Assembly: GCA_030913385.1 (NCBI GenBank)
Contig: CP133159.1
Location: forward strand, 2,688,584 to 2,752,583
DNA: 64,000 nt
Source of the DNA: Cytophagaceae bacterium ABcell3
Lineage (GTDB): Bacteria > Bacteroidota > Bacteroidia > Cytophagales > Cytophagaceae
Reading direction: 5' to 3'
A model generated the notes under the pieces. That model searched no databases. It had not been told where the DNA came from and saw only the letters and a program-made list of their open reading frames with translations. Position 1 is the stretch's first letter, and each line of letters begins with the position of its first letter. Below are positions 43,726 to 52,667 of this stretch, in pieces. Made by a program: the position numbers and the translations under genes.

Positions 43726-46251
43726 TTAAATATTATTTACTTCTTCAGGTTTGTTCCAGTCAACAGGCATTTTTTGACCACGTTTTCTGATGTAGTTTAC
43801 AGTTGGGTCTGCTTCGTCTGTATTGATAAAGTGAGCAAACCGCTTTCTTTTCTCAGTATCTTCAACGGCATCTTTCCACTCACACTTGTAGGTTTCTACT
43901 ATGCTTTGCATGTCTTTTTCAAGCTCTTCACAAATGCCTAAAGAATCATTTACTACAACATCTTTTAGGTACTCTATGCCGCCGTCTAATTTATTTAGCC
44001 AAGTAGAGGTTCTGTTTAGTGGTTCAGCTGTGCGGATATAGAACATTAAGAACCTATCTATGTATTTTATACATGTTTCAGAGTCTATGTCCGAAGCTAG
44101 CAATTTGGCATGTTGTGGCTTGGCTCCACCGTTTCCGCAAACATATAAGTTCCACCCTTTGTCAGTGGCAATAATGCCAAAGTCTTTCGATTGGGCTTCG
44201 GCGCATTCGCGGACACAGCCAGATACAGCACTTTTTAGTTTGTGAGGAGCTCTTAGGCCTTTATATCTATTTTCTATGTCTATGGCAAAGGTTACTGAAT
44301 CGTGTAGTCCGTAACGGCACCAACTTGACCCTACGCAGCTTTTTACCGTTCTCAAAGACTTTCCGTAAGCATGGCCGCTTTCAAAGCCAGCAGCAATGAG
44401 CTCTTCCCAGATAATAGGTAGTTCATGAACTTTAGCACCAAACAGGTCAATTCTTTGGCCACCTGTAATCTTGCAATACAGGTCATATTTCTGGGCCACT
44501 TTTCCTAGAACAATTAGTTTTTCTGGTGTGATTTCTCCACCTGCTACTCTTGGCACAATTGAGTATGAGCCACCTTTTTGGATATTGGCCAAGAACCTGT
44601 CGTTGGTATCTTGGATCGTAGCTTGCTGAAGTATCATGTCGTTCCAGATACTTGCCATTAAAGATGCAACTGCTGGTTTGCAAATTTCGCAGCCATCGCC
44701 TTTCCCGTATTTGTCAAGCAGCTCTTCGTACGATTTTACCTTTTTGGTTTTAATGATGTCAAACAATTCCTGGCGACTATATTCAAAATGCTCGCAAAGG
44801 TCTTTTTTAACTTCTTTTCCAGATGACTTCAACTGTGCAGTTAATATGTCGTTGACCATCGGCATGCAGCCACCACAACCTGTACCAGCCTTGGTACACT
44901 GCTTTATTCCTTCTGTGTCTGCAATTTCATTGTAGGTGATGGCATTGCAGATATCCCCTTTCGATACGTTCTCACAAGAACAGATAAGAGCGGCGTCAGG
45001 CAAGTCCAGTACGCTACTGTTGTTTGCTTCTCCACCACGAGCCCCTAAGATCAAATCCTCTGGATCAGGAGGGAGTACCATGTGGTTTTTAGCTGTTTGA
45101 AGAAGCATGTTATAATCTTGAGCATCGCCCACTAGTATACCGCCAATCAAAAACTTACCATCTTCGGTGATATTGATTCTCTTGTAAATTCCTTTAGATC
45201 TGTCCTCATAAACAATAGCCCTACTTTTACCAGGGTTTAAATCGCCCATGGCGTCTCCAAAGCTGGCAACATCTACACCTAAAAGCTTTAATTTAGTGGA
45301 CATGTCAAAACTTGTGAAGGTCTTTTCCTTGCCGGTGATTAGCGAGCATACGACATCTGCCATTTCATATGCAGGAGCGACCAGTCCATAAATCATGCCC
45401 TTGTGCAAAGCCGACTCGCCAATGGCATAAATATCGGGGTCATTTGTTTCTAAACGGTCGTTTACAACGATGCCACCCCTAGGGCCTTTCGAAAGTCCGC
45501 ATACATCAGCCAGCTCGTCTCTTGGTTTGATCCCTGCCGAAACGACAATCATGTCAACTTCTAGTTCTGTCCCGTCAGCAAAGACCATCTTTTCTACTTT
45601 GCCATCTCCGGCTATGTCTTGTGTGTTTTTGTTTAAATGTACCTGTATACCTAAAGCTTCTATTTTATCTTTTAGTATTTCCGCACCTTTTTCGTCTAGC
45701 TGCCTTGGCATAAGGCGTGGAGCGAATTCTATAACATGTGTTTCTAGTCCCAGATCATTCAATGCTTTTGCAGCTTCTAGCCCCAAAAGCCCGCCACCTA
45801 TAACAGCTCCTGTTTTTGATTTGCTCGCATATGCTTTTATATCTTCCAGGTCTTCTATGGTGCGGTAGCCAATGACACCTTTTTTGTCTATGCCTTTAAC
45901 AGGAGGAAAGAAGCAAGAAGATCCTGTTGCCAAAACAAGTTTGTCGTAGCTGTATGTGACTGATTTATCTGTGGTAATTTCTTTCTTTTCCCGGTCTATC
46001 GCTGTTACTTTCTCACCGGTTCTTAATTCTATATTGTTTTCTGCATACCAAGCGGCAGAGGCCAGTAACAAATCATCTGCAGATTTTCCAGAAAAATACT
46101 CAGAGAGGTGGACTCTGTCATACGCCGGACGTGGTTCGTCTCCAAATATCTTTATATCATTCTCTTCTAGTCCATTGGCTGCTATCATTTTTTCGCAGAA
46201 CTTATATCCTGCCATTCCGTTGCCTATTACTATAATCTGGTTCTTTTTCAT
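43726..46251 (-). CDS. nirB: Nitrite reductase large subunit, NAD(P)H-dependent
   Basis: An 841-residue siroheme nitrite reductase of normal length. It has the FAD domain (GNGMAG, residues 10-15), the NAD domain (GGGLLGLEAA), a BFD-type [2Fe-2S] region (CSCENVS from C424, then CTKAGTGCGGC), and a ferredoxin-like sulphite/nitrite reductase repeat. Last comes the siroheme/[4Fe-4S] domain with SCVGSSWC (about 637-644) and SGCVREC (about 676-682). It reduces nitrite to ammonium with six electrons in the cytoplasm. Its promoter region holds a TACGTAAAATTACGTA palindrome, shared with other nitrate genes in the window. Confidence 0.97.
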   Translation of the reverse strand: MKKNQIIVIGNGMAGYKFCEKMIAANGLEENDIKIFGDEPRPAYDRVHLSEYFSGKSADDLLLASAAWYAENNIELRTGEKVTAIDREKKEITTDKSVTYSYDKLVLATGSSCFFPPVKGIDKKGVIGYRTIEDLEDIKAYASKSKTGAVIGGGLLGLEAAKALNDLGLETHVIEFAPRLMPRQLDEKGAEILKDKIEALGIQVHLNKNTQDIAGDGKVEKMVFADGTELEVDMIVVSAGIKPRDELADVCGLSKGPRGGIVVNDRLETNDPDIYAIGESALHKGMIYGLVAPAYEMADVVCSLITGKEKTFTSFDMSTKLKLLGVDVASFGDAMGDLNPGKSRAIVYEDRSKGIYKRINITEDGKFLIGGILVGDAQDYNMLLQTAKNHMVLPPDPEDLILGARGGEANNSSVLDLPDAALICSCENVSKGDICNAITYNEIADTEGIKQCTKAGTGCGGCMPMVNDILTAQLKSSGKEVKKDLCEHFEYSRQELFDIIKTKKVKSYEELLDKYGKGDGCEICKPAVASLMASIWNDMILQQATIQDTNDRFLANIQKGGSYSIVPRVAGGEITPEKLIVLGKVAQKYDLYCKITGGQRIDLFGAKVHELPIIWEELIAAGFESGHAYGKSLRTVKSCVGSSWCRYGLHDSVTFAIDIENRYKGLRAPHKLKSAVSGCVRECAEAQSKDFGIIATDKGWNLYVCGNGGAKPQHAKLLASDIDSETCIKYIDRFLMFYIRTAEPLNRTSTWLNKLDGGIEYLKDVVVNDSLGICEELEKDMQSIVETYKCEWKDAVEDTEKRKRFAHFINTDEADPTVNYIRKRGQKMPVDWNKPEEVNNI

Positions 46252-46559
46252 ATACGTAGATTACTTATGGTGAGTACGTATTGTAAAGGTAAGTAAATAA
46301 TTTAAAAGTACGTAAAATTACGTATAAAATTTCTCAAAAACCTGTATTTTCTTTAAATATTTACATGTTAAATTAGATTGATTATATAAAATGCATGATT
46401 TAGGCTTTAATGAGTAGGTATATTAACGTATACGTAGTTGTTATGCGTGTATACGTATATTGGTTAGGTATGCGGGTTGGGGTTAGTCAGTAACTACTTT
46501 GGAGGGTTGTGGCGTCTTGTTTCATAGCGACCTTGATAGCTTTATGAGGGCTTGTTTAG
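46252..46559. other. Intergenic region upstream of nirB with repeated TACGTA sites
   Basis: This 308-bp gap carries TACGTA at 46253, 46275, 46309, 46319, 46431 and 46452, far above chance. A minus-strand TACCTTTA (46284-46291) resembles the -7 element for nirB, 17 bp downstream of the palindrome. No gene was seen. Two sites (46429-46437 and 46450-46459) lie closer to the glycosyltransferase 3' end and may be extra activator sites. Confidence 0.6.
46309..46324. promoter_or_regulatory. 7-2-7 palindromic operator upstream of nirB
   Basis: TACGTAAAATTACGTA is a TACGTAA heptamer, two bases, then its perfect inverted heptamer. The geometry equals that of NarL/NarP sites in E. coli (7-2-7). It lies about 58-73 bp before the nirB start. 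It is the best-conserved member of a family found before the nitrate genes here. Confidence 0.7.
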
Positions 46560-47513
46560 TTAATCATAAAAAGGGAGCAGGCTTTTTTGAGGTCTTTTGC
46601 TAATAGGGGTATGCTTGTTGAGGTACTGTCCTTGTAATACTTTTTCATACAGCTCTAGGTATTCGGTGGCCATTTTTTCTGCTGAGAACATTTCTAAGAC
46701 ATATTCATGGACTCTTTTTCTGTCAAACCTTTTAATGTTGTCAATAGCTTCCAGTAAGTCAGACCTTGAGGTGCTTAGTGTGCCTACTTCTGGGCGTATT
46801 ATTTCTGGAAGGCACCCGTAGGGCGAACCGAAAACAGGACACCCATAATACATACTTTCTATTATAGACATATCAAAGGGTATATGCCAGCGCGATGGCA
46901 TGAGCAGGGCTTTGCCTTTGTTAAGTAATTTTGCTTTGGCATCTCCAGTCGGAACACCTTTGTAGTTTATGTATTTACTAAATGAGTAACCGTAGCTTCC
47001 GACAATGGCAAGTGTTTGCTCTGCTACATTAGCTAATAATTTACAATCTGCTACATTTTGCTTTTTGTTGTATGCCTGACCTATAAACAATAGGTGTGTT
47101 CTGTCTGTATGCCATTTTACCTTTGGGTAATTGCCAGGGTGTAGACTTGGGTGAACATAGGTAGTAGATTGGTGTCTTTTGGCATGGTTTGCTGACAAAA
47201 ACACTGTGTTAAGGTGGTATTTTTGTTCTTTGAGTCCATTGGTTTGTACAGTTTCAAGCCACGGTATTTGGGGAGGGACGGGTAGTGAAATTAAAGAGTG
47301 CAATAAGTCTGTACGCTCTGGTATTTGTTGGTTAATGTCATTTTGATTATTATATATATGTACTTTTGCAAAAGGACATACAGAACCTTTGGGTGCCAAT
47401 ATGGAAATGTTATGTCCTTTTTCTTTTAGGCGCTTTCCCAGTGACCATATAAAAGGGTTCTTCTGGTAGTCTGAAGGGTGTAATTTGTTGTCTGTTAAAA
47501 ATAGTATGTTCAT
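46560..47513 (-). CDS. GT4-type glycosyltransferase
   Basis: A 317-residue GT-B glycosyltransferase. The N-terminal half starts MNILFLTDNKLHPSDYQKNP, and the C-terminal half holds the LLMPSRWHIPFDMSIIESMYYGCPVFGS donor site with the E-x7-E-like pair. It is shorter than typical GT4 enzymes, lacking part of the acceptor domain. The acceptor is unknown. It is separated from nirB by an operator-rich gap on one side and from a repeat copy on the other. Whether it belongs to the nitrate set is doubtful; it may be a companion of the CgeB-like enzyme at 42.0 kb. Confidence 0.8.
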   Translation of the reverse strand: MNILFLTDNKLHPSDYQKNPFIWSLGKRLKEKGHNISILAPKGSVCPFAKVHIYNNQNDINQQIPERTDLLHSLISLPVPPQIPWLETVQTNGLKEQKYHLNTVFLSANHAKRHQSTTYVHPSLHPGNYPKVKWHTDRTHLLFIGQAYNKKQNVADCKLLANVAEQTLAIVGSYGYSFSKYINYKGVPTGDAKAKLLNKGKALLMPSRWHIPFDMSIIESMYYGCPVFGSPYGCLPEIIRPEVGTLSTSRSDLLEAIDNIKRFDRKRVHEYVLEMFSAEKMATEYLELYEKVLQGQYLNKHTPISKRPQKSLLPFYD

Positions 47514-47548
47514 GAGCTGTTTGGGGTATGTAAAGTATGCTTTTATTT

Positions 47549-47722
47549 TTAACCTGTAACTATGAAATAGAACTTTCTATCAAGAGGAAAAATAGATCAA
47601 ATCAGTCGCTTTGCTCACATTTGTGTTTTAACCATTTCCCTGCTATGCTTGTCGGCTCAAAAGTGCTGATTTATTGCTATTTTGCTTCTCATGACAAAAT
47701 CTGTCGCGTAATTTAGGTTTAA
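47549..47722. repeat. Dispersed inverted-end repeat (copy 3)
   Basis: It begins TTAACCTGTAACTATGAAAT and ends TGTCGCGTAATTTAGGTTTAA. The inner blocks ATCAGTCGCTTTGCTCACAT, TGCTATGCTTGTCGGCTC and CTCATGACAAAATCTGTCGC match copies 2 and 5. It is about 174 bp, non-coding, and lies in the gap before the hydroxyacid dehydrogenase gene, ending about 88 bp upstream of that start. Confidence 0.85.
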
Positions 47723-47810
47723 CTCAGACCTTACCATAGGGTTTGTCGTGCGTGGAAAAACAAAAGAAGTTGTATGTCCTTGGGTTTTGAAATTAAAATT
47801 ATAAACAAAT

Positions 47811-48740
47811 ATGAAGATAGTTTTTTTAGATGCTAAAACAATTGGCAATATACCAGCAGTTGATGCTTTTGCCAAACTTGGAGAATATGTACAGTATGAT
47901 ACTACTTGCCCGGAACAAGTGTATGAAAGAGTAAAGGGTGCAGATGTGGTTATTACTAATAAAGTGGTAATAGACGGTGTTTTAATGGAGTGTTGTGGTA
48001 ACCTTCGCCTTATTTGTGTGGCTGCCACAGGTACAAATAATATAGATCTACAGGCTGCCGAACGCTTGGGGGTTACTGTAAAGAATGTAAAAGGCTATTC
48101 TACTGATAGTGTGGCACAGCACACTTTTGCTCTTCTGCTCGCATTGATTCACCGGGTAAACTGGTATGATCAGTATGTCAAAAGTGGGGAGTATTCCAAA
48201 AGTGAGATTTTTACATGTATAGAGCATGAGTATTTTGCTTTACAAGGAAAAAGGTATGGTATAATTGGAATGGGGGAAATTGGACGCAAGGTGGCAGAAG
48301 TTGCTGCTGTTTTTGGTGCTGAAGTTGTTTATCACTCTACTTCTGGCAAGAACCTCGACCAGCCATACAAGCACTTGGGGTTAAAAGAACTGCTTGCCAC
48401 CTCTGATGTTATTTCTATCCATGCGGCCTTAAATGATGATACTTTTGATCTAATAGGGGATAAAGAACTTTCTGAGTTCAAACGTACTGCAATTGTTATT
48501 AATGTCGGTAGGGGAGGAATTGTTAATGAGCAGGCATTGGCTACAGCCTTAGATAATGGCGTTTTGGCTGGGGCGGCTATTGATGTGTTTACAGAAGAGC
48601 CAGTTAAGGCTGACAATCCGCTTTTGCATATATCTGATAAGGATAAGCTGATCATGAGTCCTCACATTGCATGGGCTGGAAAAGAAGCAAGGGAGACGCT
48701 TGTTCAAAGGATTGTGGATAATATTCAAAGTTTTTTTTAA
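47811..48740 (+). CDS. D-2-hydroxyacid dehydrogenase
   Basis: A 309-residue NAD(P)-dependent 2-hydroxyacid dehydrogenase (D-isomer specific). The Rossmann motif GMGEIG is near residue 152. The catalytic set is R (NVGRGG), E (DVFTEEP) and H (SPHIAWAG). It belongs to the glycerate/hydroxypyruvate reductase-like branch; the true substrate is not clear. It reduces or oxidises an alpha-keto/hydroxy acid in the cytoplasm. It precedes the ferric-reductase-like gene by 62 bases on the same strand and could share its transcript. A repeat copy occupies its upstream region. Confidence 0.92.
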   Translation: MKIVFLDAKTIGNIPAVDAFAKLGEYVQYDTTCPEQVYERVKGADVVITNKVVIDGVLMECCGNLRLICVAATGTNNIDLQAAERLGVTVKNVKGYSTDSVAQHTFALLLALIHRVNWYDQYVKSGEYSKSEIFTCIEHEYFALQGKRYGIIGMGEIGRKVAEVAAVFGAEVVYHSTSGKNLDQPYKHLGLKELLATSDVISIHAALNDDTFDLIGDKELSEFKRTAIVINVGRGGIVNEQALATALDNGVLAGAAIDVFTEEPVKADNPLLHISDKDKLIMSPHIAWAGKEARETLVQRIVDNIQSFF

Positions 48741-48802
48741 GTCTCTGAATAAACCATTTAGCATTATATAGGTTATATTTTCCTGATACAAATATTTTTA
48801 AT

Positions 48803-50173
48803 ATGCTAAAGGGGAAAAGTGTACCGGGAATAATACCTGTGTTTGGAAAGATAAAGAATTATCACCTGCGTGGGGCTTTTTATATGCTTTTATATATAGT
48901 TATCTGCATCACGCCTTTGTTTATAGCTATGGCCTATACAGATCTTCCTGCCCGTGGTTTTTGGATGGAACTATCTGTAGCCTTGGGTTTTGTTGGTCTT
49001 ACCATGTTAAGTTTGCAGTTTTTGTTAACTGCAAGGTACCGGAGAATCACAGGACCTTACGGAATTGATGTGATTTTGGAGTTTCACAGGTACATTTCTT
49101 TAGTTGCTATTGGTTTTATTATTGTACACCCTTTAATTTTATTTATAAAAAATTCAGAAAACCTTAGGTTGTTGCTTTTTTGGGAAGCACCTTTGAGAGC
49201 GCAAATGGCTGTATTGGCAACTGTTTCGTTGATTTTACTTGCTGTTCTTTCATTGTACAGAAAGCAGTTGAACATTAAATACGAAACGTGGAAAATTTCT
49301 CATGGGATACTTGCCGTAATAGCGCTGATAGGTGCTTTGGGACATGTGCTGGGGGTGGGGTATTACCTTGCTCTTCCATGGAAACAGTTTTTTTGGGGTG
49401 GAATGTTTATGGCAACACTAAGTTTGCTTTTTTATATACGAATTGGGAAGCCTTTACAATTAATTAAGCGTGTATATATTGTAGATGAAGTGATTCCTGA
49501 AAAAGGCAAATGCTGGACACTGGTGTTTAGGCCTGATGGGCATTCTGGTATGAAGTTCCGTCCAGGGCAGTTTGTTTGGTTGACTTTGGGGAATTCTCCT
49601 TTTGCTATTGAAGATCATCCTTTTTCTTTATCTTCCAGTGCGGAGCGAAGGGATAAAGTTGCTGTCACTATTAAGGAACTTGGTGATTTTACTTCTACAA
49701 TTAAATATGTGAAGCCTGGAATGCCTGCGTATCTTGAAGGACCTCATGGCGCTTTTGTTCCTAACAGACATTATGAAGCCAAGAGTTTTGTTTTTATTGT
49801 AGGTGGGGTCGGTATTACTCCTGTAATGAGCATGCTCAGGACTTTTGCAGATATTAAATTTCAGCGAAATATTTTACTTATATATGCCAACAATACTATA
49901 GAAGATATTACTTTTTATGAGGAACTCGAGGAGTTGAAGAAAAAGCTTGACCTTACGGTTGTGCATGTATTGACGACACCTCCAGAAGGATGGGAAGGTG
50001 AAACTGGTTTTGTTACTCCTGATTTACTTGACCGGCATTTTCCTGAAGATAAAGAGCAAAGGATGTATTTCTTGTGTGGCCCTCCGGTCATGATGAATGC
50101 TGTAGAAAGGGCACTTTTGAAGGTGAAAGTGCCTTATGAAAATATTGAACAGGAAGAATTTAACCTTGTGTAA
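48803..50173 (+). CDS. Ferric reductase-like membrane flavoprotein
   Basis: A 456-residue protein with six membrane segments in its first ~210 residues (ferric-reductase domain, with histidines such as H94 in EFHRY and H103 in IVHP suited to haem). A soluble FAD/NAD(P) half follows: FRPGQFVWL, the FAD motif HPFSLSS, the NAD motif GGVGITPVMS and the CGPPVMM end. Such proteins pass electrons from NAD(P)H through FAD and haem across the membrane to iron, copper or oxygen. The acceptor is unknown. A 34-residue membrane peptide is encoded 2 bases downstream. Confidence 0.88.
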   Translation: MLKGKSVPGIIPVFGKIKNYHLRGAFYMLLYIVICITPLFIAMAYTDLPARGFWMELSVALGFVGLTMLSLQFLLTARYRRITGPYGIDVILEFHRYISLVAIGFIIVHPLILFIKNSENLRLLLFWEAPLRAQMAVLATVSLILLAVLSLYRKQLNIKYETWKISHGILAVIALIGALGHVLGVGYYLALPWKQFFWGGMFMATLSLLFYIRIGKPLQLIKRVYIVDEVIPEKGKCWTLVFRPDGHSGMKFRPGQFVWLTLGNSPFAIEDHPFSLSSSAERRDKVAVTIKELGDFTSTIKYVKPGMPAYLEGPHGAFVPNRHYEAKSFVFIVGGVGITPVMSMLRTFADIKFQRNILLIYANNTIEDITFYEELEELKKKLDLTVVHVLTTPPEGWEGETGFVTPDLLDRHFPEDKEQRMYFLCGPPVMMNAVERALLKVKVPYENIEQEEFNLV

Positions 50174-50175
50174 TT

Positions 50176-50280
50176 ATGCGTCATAGACTTCTTATTGTAT
50201 ATGTTATTTTAACTGGATCTTTGTTGATGCTTGTTGTGGTTTTGTTTGCTTTGTGGCAATCATTAGGTGTTTTAAACTAA
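50176..50280 (+). CDS. 34-residue single-span membrane peptide
   Basis: A tiny frame starts MRHRLLIVYV and is nearly all hydrophobic for 23 residues, ending WQSLGVLN. The ATG lies 2 bases after the ferric-reductase stop, a spacing that suggests coupled translation. Small single-span subunits of this kind accompany some membrane oxidoreductases. It could stabilise the reductase, but that is inference. Its size makes it easy to miss, and chance cannot be fully excluded. Confidence 0.5.
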   Translation: MRHRLLIVYVILTGSLLMLVVVLFALWQSLGVLN

Positions 50281-50321
50281 GCTTATTCAAACTTTTAATG
50301 CGTTGTCTTTTAGTTTGAAGT

Positions 50322-51366
50322 AGGATTACCCATTTAGGTATCATATATTTTATTAGCTTATTGAGGCTCGCTTAGTTGCTTTTTGCCTCCTCGGCAAGGT
50401 CTTACTTTTTTCTTAGGCAAAAAAAGTAAGCAAAAAAGTCATGGCTTGTGATGAAGTTTGCTAAACTTTAGAACCATTACACTAAAAAATTGGGTCTATA
50501 TGATTTACTGTGGAAACCAAAGTACGGTGACTCAATTGGGTATTGGTGAGACTTATGTAAGAAAAGGACATGATTATGTGACCGTAGCAGCAGATTTGGC
50601 TACTCGGCGTGTGATTCATGTTGCTCCAAGTAAGGGGTGGCACACTATCGGAAGAATTAAAGATCATTTAAAAGCAAAGTGCTTAATGAAGCTATGTAGA
50701 ATGTACGTAAGCGAGAAGTCCGGGGAACATTCAATACTTAAAGTATTCAAATATAAGTTTTTTAAGTATACACACACAAGCTTAGCGCTAAACAGAAGGA
50801 GGATCGGCAAGTACTTATTGAGCTTTTGCCAACTATTGGAAAGGCATATCTAATAAAGACCCTATTGCAGAGCTCTTGGGAATTTAAAACAAAAGAAGAG
50901 GGTTCAGCTTTCTTGGCTTACTGGTGTGATCTTGTTGAAGAGGACGGCTTGTATGTCTTCAAGAGGTTGTAAGCACAATCAAATCCCAATAGAAAGGAAT
51001 TACTAATTACATCGAGTCTCAGTTGCCAATGGTATCATGGAAGGGATTAACAGCAAAATACAACTAGCTGAAAGAAGAGTACGTGGATATCTGAATATTA
51101 CAAATTTCATCGACATGATTTACTTTATTTCCTCACAGTATTCTACATAGAGCCCAAAAAAATTGAAACTCACCCTCCTTGCGTCGGGGTCAAACAGCAA
51201 ATTTTTGGCCGCTTCATGATTATAAAGTTTTAATTTACCTTCGGCAGGCAGGCGCAATTTCATCAATGGCCGCCTTATTTTCTAACAATTGCACATACAG
51301 TCAATTTAAAGCATTTTGTCGTATAAAAAAACTTATTACTTCCTAAAGGCTTAAATGGGTAATCCT
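50322..51366. mobile_element. Decayed ISL3-family-like insertion, with terminal inverted repeats
   Basis: AGGATTACCCATTTAGG at 50322-50338 is matched, inverted, by CTTAAATGGGTAATCCT at 51350-51366 (16 of 17 positions). The interior holds remains of a transposase (50500-51150) in broken frames. No clear target duplication flanks the ends. The element is therefore old, and whether these inverted ends belong to it or to an outer element is uncertain. Confidence 0.6.
50500..51150 (+). pseudogene. ISL3-family transposase remnant, frameshifted
   Basis: Three pieces read in different frames. Piece 1 (from 50500) reads GIGETYVRKGHDYVTVAADLATRRVIHVAPSKG in overlapping segments, close to ISL3 transposase DDE regions, but the expected catalytic Asp of GIDE is Gly. 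Piece 2 (from about 50844) reads AYLIKTLLQSSWEFKTKEEG. Piece 3 (51016-51150) reads NGIMEGINSKIQLAERRVRG and ends in a stop, matching the family's C-terminus. At least two frameshifts, a lost 5' part and the lost Asp mean it is inactive. Confidence 0.85.
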
Positions 51367-51406
51367 AAAAGTTTATTAATTGAGGGTTGTTAGGCGTATC
51401 ATAAAC

Positions 51407-51432
51407 AAAAAGGAGCTATATCGCCCCTTTTT
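51407..51432. terminator. Bidirectional hairpin after the glucose dehydrogenase gene
   Basis: AAAAAGGAGC pairs with GCCCCTTTTT (one mismatch) around a 6-base loop. It lies 26 bases past the minus-strand dehydrogenase stop, next to the insertion remnant. Confidence 0.75.
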
Positions 51433-51457
51433 GACTTCCAGTTATTTATTAGGGCTT

Positions 51458-52564
51458 TCAGTTACTATTATTGTCCAAGATGACTTTGATAGCCTGTTTT
51501 TGGCTTGCATTCATTAGAATATCCATTGCTTCTTCATACTTTTCAATAGAGGAAAACTCATGCGTGATTATCTTTTCCAGCCATCCTGGGAACTTGTCCT
51601 TGCTATAACCAATGTCTTTTTTTGCCATTTCAAAATGCTCTCTGTTTGAATTTACTGTTCCGAACATCAGCTTATTCCCTAGTACAAATTCCATGTTAAT
51701 AGTGCTTAAAGGAACTTCCTGTTTTTCGTTCCCTGGTGTAATGCTGGTGAGCATCAGTACGCCATTGGTAGCAACGGCTTGTGCTGCTTCTACTAACACA
51801 TTGGGTACTCCTGTGGCTTCTATTACAATGTCCGCATATCCTTCTTTTTTGCATACTTCGCTGAGCGGGGTGTCTTCTGAAGCATAATATTTCCCTCCGA
51901 TTTCCTCGAGCAACGCTCTTTTGAAGGGCTTTTCTTTTCTGTCAAAGCCTAATACTTCTATACCTTCAAGCCTTAATTTCCATGCCGCTAATAAGCCTAA
52001 AGGGCCTAATCCCATGACTATAGCTTTTTGTGGCCTCCAGATTTTCATGCGTCGCTGTGCCTCCATCATTTGCTCATAACCTTTTTCTATAATGGAAGCA
52101 GGCTCAAGCAGTACGGAAAGCTTTCCATAGTTTTCGGGAACTCTTACCAGGTAATCTGGTTCTTCGACAAAATACTCAGTGAGAAAGCCATGCCTTTTGC
52201 TGATGCCTCTTTCGTAAAAAGTCTTGTCGGTAGTCATATCATACAGGTCGATTTTGTCATAAAAGGAAGAGCCTGGTCTTCTGACAATAGGTACGACATA
52301 ATCGCCCTTTTTAAGGTCATCAACATTATAGCCCGTATCTTCAACAACCCCCAAAGCTTCATGGCCAATTACGAGAAAGTCGTCTTCTTTGGGACTTGTT
52401 CCATATTTTCCTTTTGTTATATCTTTGTCTGTTCCGTCAAGGGCGACTTTTAAGATTTTTACGAGCACTCCTTTTCCGTTAGGGATATTTTCTACAGCAG
52501 GTTTAGAGATTTCCCGCATATGCAAAGACCCTTCTTTGCCTGGATTAACAGCTACAGCTTTCAT
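51458..52564 (-). CDS. Glucose 1-dehydrogenase-like medium-chain dehydrogenase
   Basis: A 368-residue medium-chain dehydrogenase most like archaeal-type glucose 1-dehydrogenases (LDGTD, then GHEALGVVE). The catalytic zinc ligands read D43, H68, E69 and E154; an aspartate in place of the usual cysteine is known in haloarchaeal glucose dehydrogenase. The NADP-binding Rossmann motif is GLGPLGLLAA. The lobe that normally holds four structural-zinc cysteines (after RRPG) has none here. It would oxidise an aldose at C1 in the cytoplasm. The gene is downstream of the TrpD2-like gene on the same strand but is separated by about 100 bases. Confidence 0.85.
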   Translation of the reverse strand: MKAVAVNPGKEGSLHMREISKPAVENIPNGKGVLVKILKVALDGTDKDITKGKYGTSPKEDDFLVIGHEALGVVEDTGYNVDDLKKGDYVVPIVRRPGSSFYDKIDLYDMTTDKTFYERGISKRHGFLTEYFVEEPDYLVRVPENYGKLSVLLEPASIIEKGYEQMMEAQRRMKIWRPQKAIVMGLGPLGLLAAWKLRLEGIEVLGFDRKEKPFKRALLEEIGGKYYASEDTPLSEVCKKEGYADIVIEATGVPNVLVEAAQAVATNGVLMLTSITPGNEKQEVPLSTINMEFVLGNKLMFGTVNSNREHFEMAKKDIGYSKDKFPGWLEKIITHEFSSIEKYEEAMDILMNASQKQAIKVILDNNSN

Positions 52565-52667
52565 GTATTTACTATTTTTTATTATACATTATAGGTATAC
52601 AATAGTAACCAACATGATATGATGTTAAATGTTTGGTTTGGGTGTATGGATCCTTATGCTTGGATGT

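Noticed and set aside
50340-50450. A CRISPR-like or tandem repeat in the AT-rich stretch
   Set aside because: Only one imperfect self-complementary stretch is present, with no regular spacing or repeated unit.
50458-50853. An apparently intact 131-residue protein
   Set aside because: It is the first broken piece of an ISL3 transposase; the frame changes after it and the catalytic Asp is lost.
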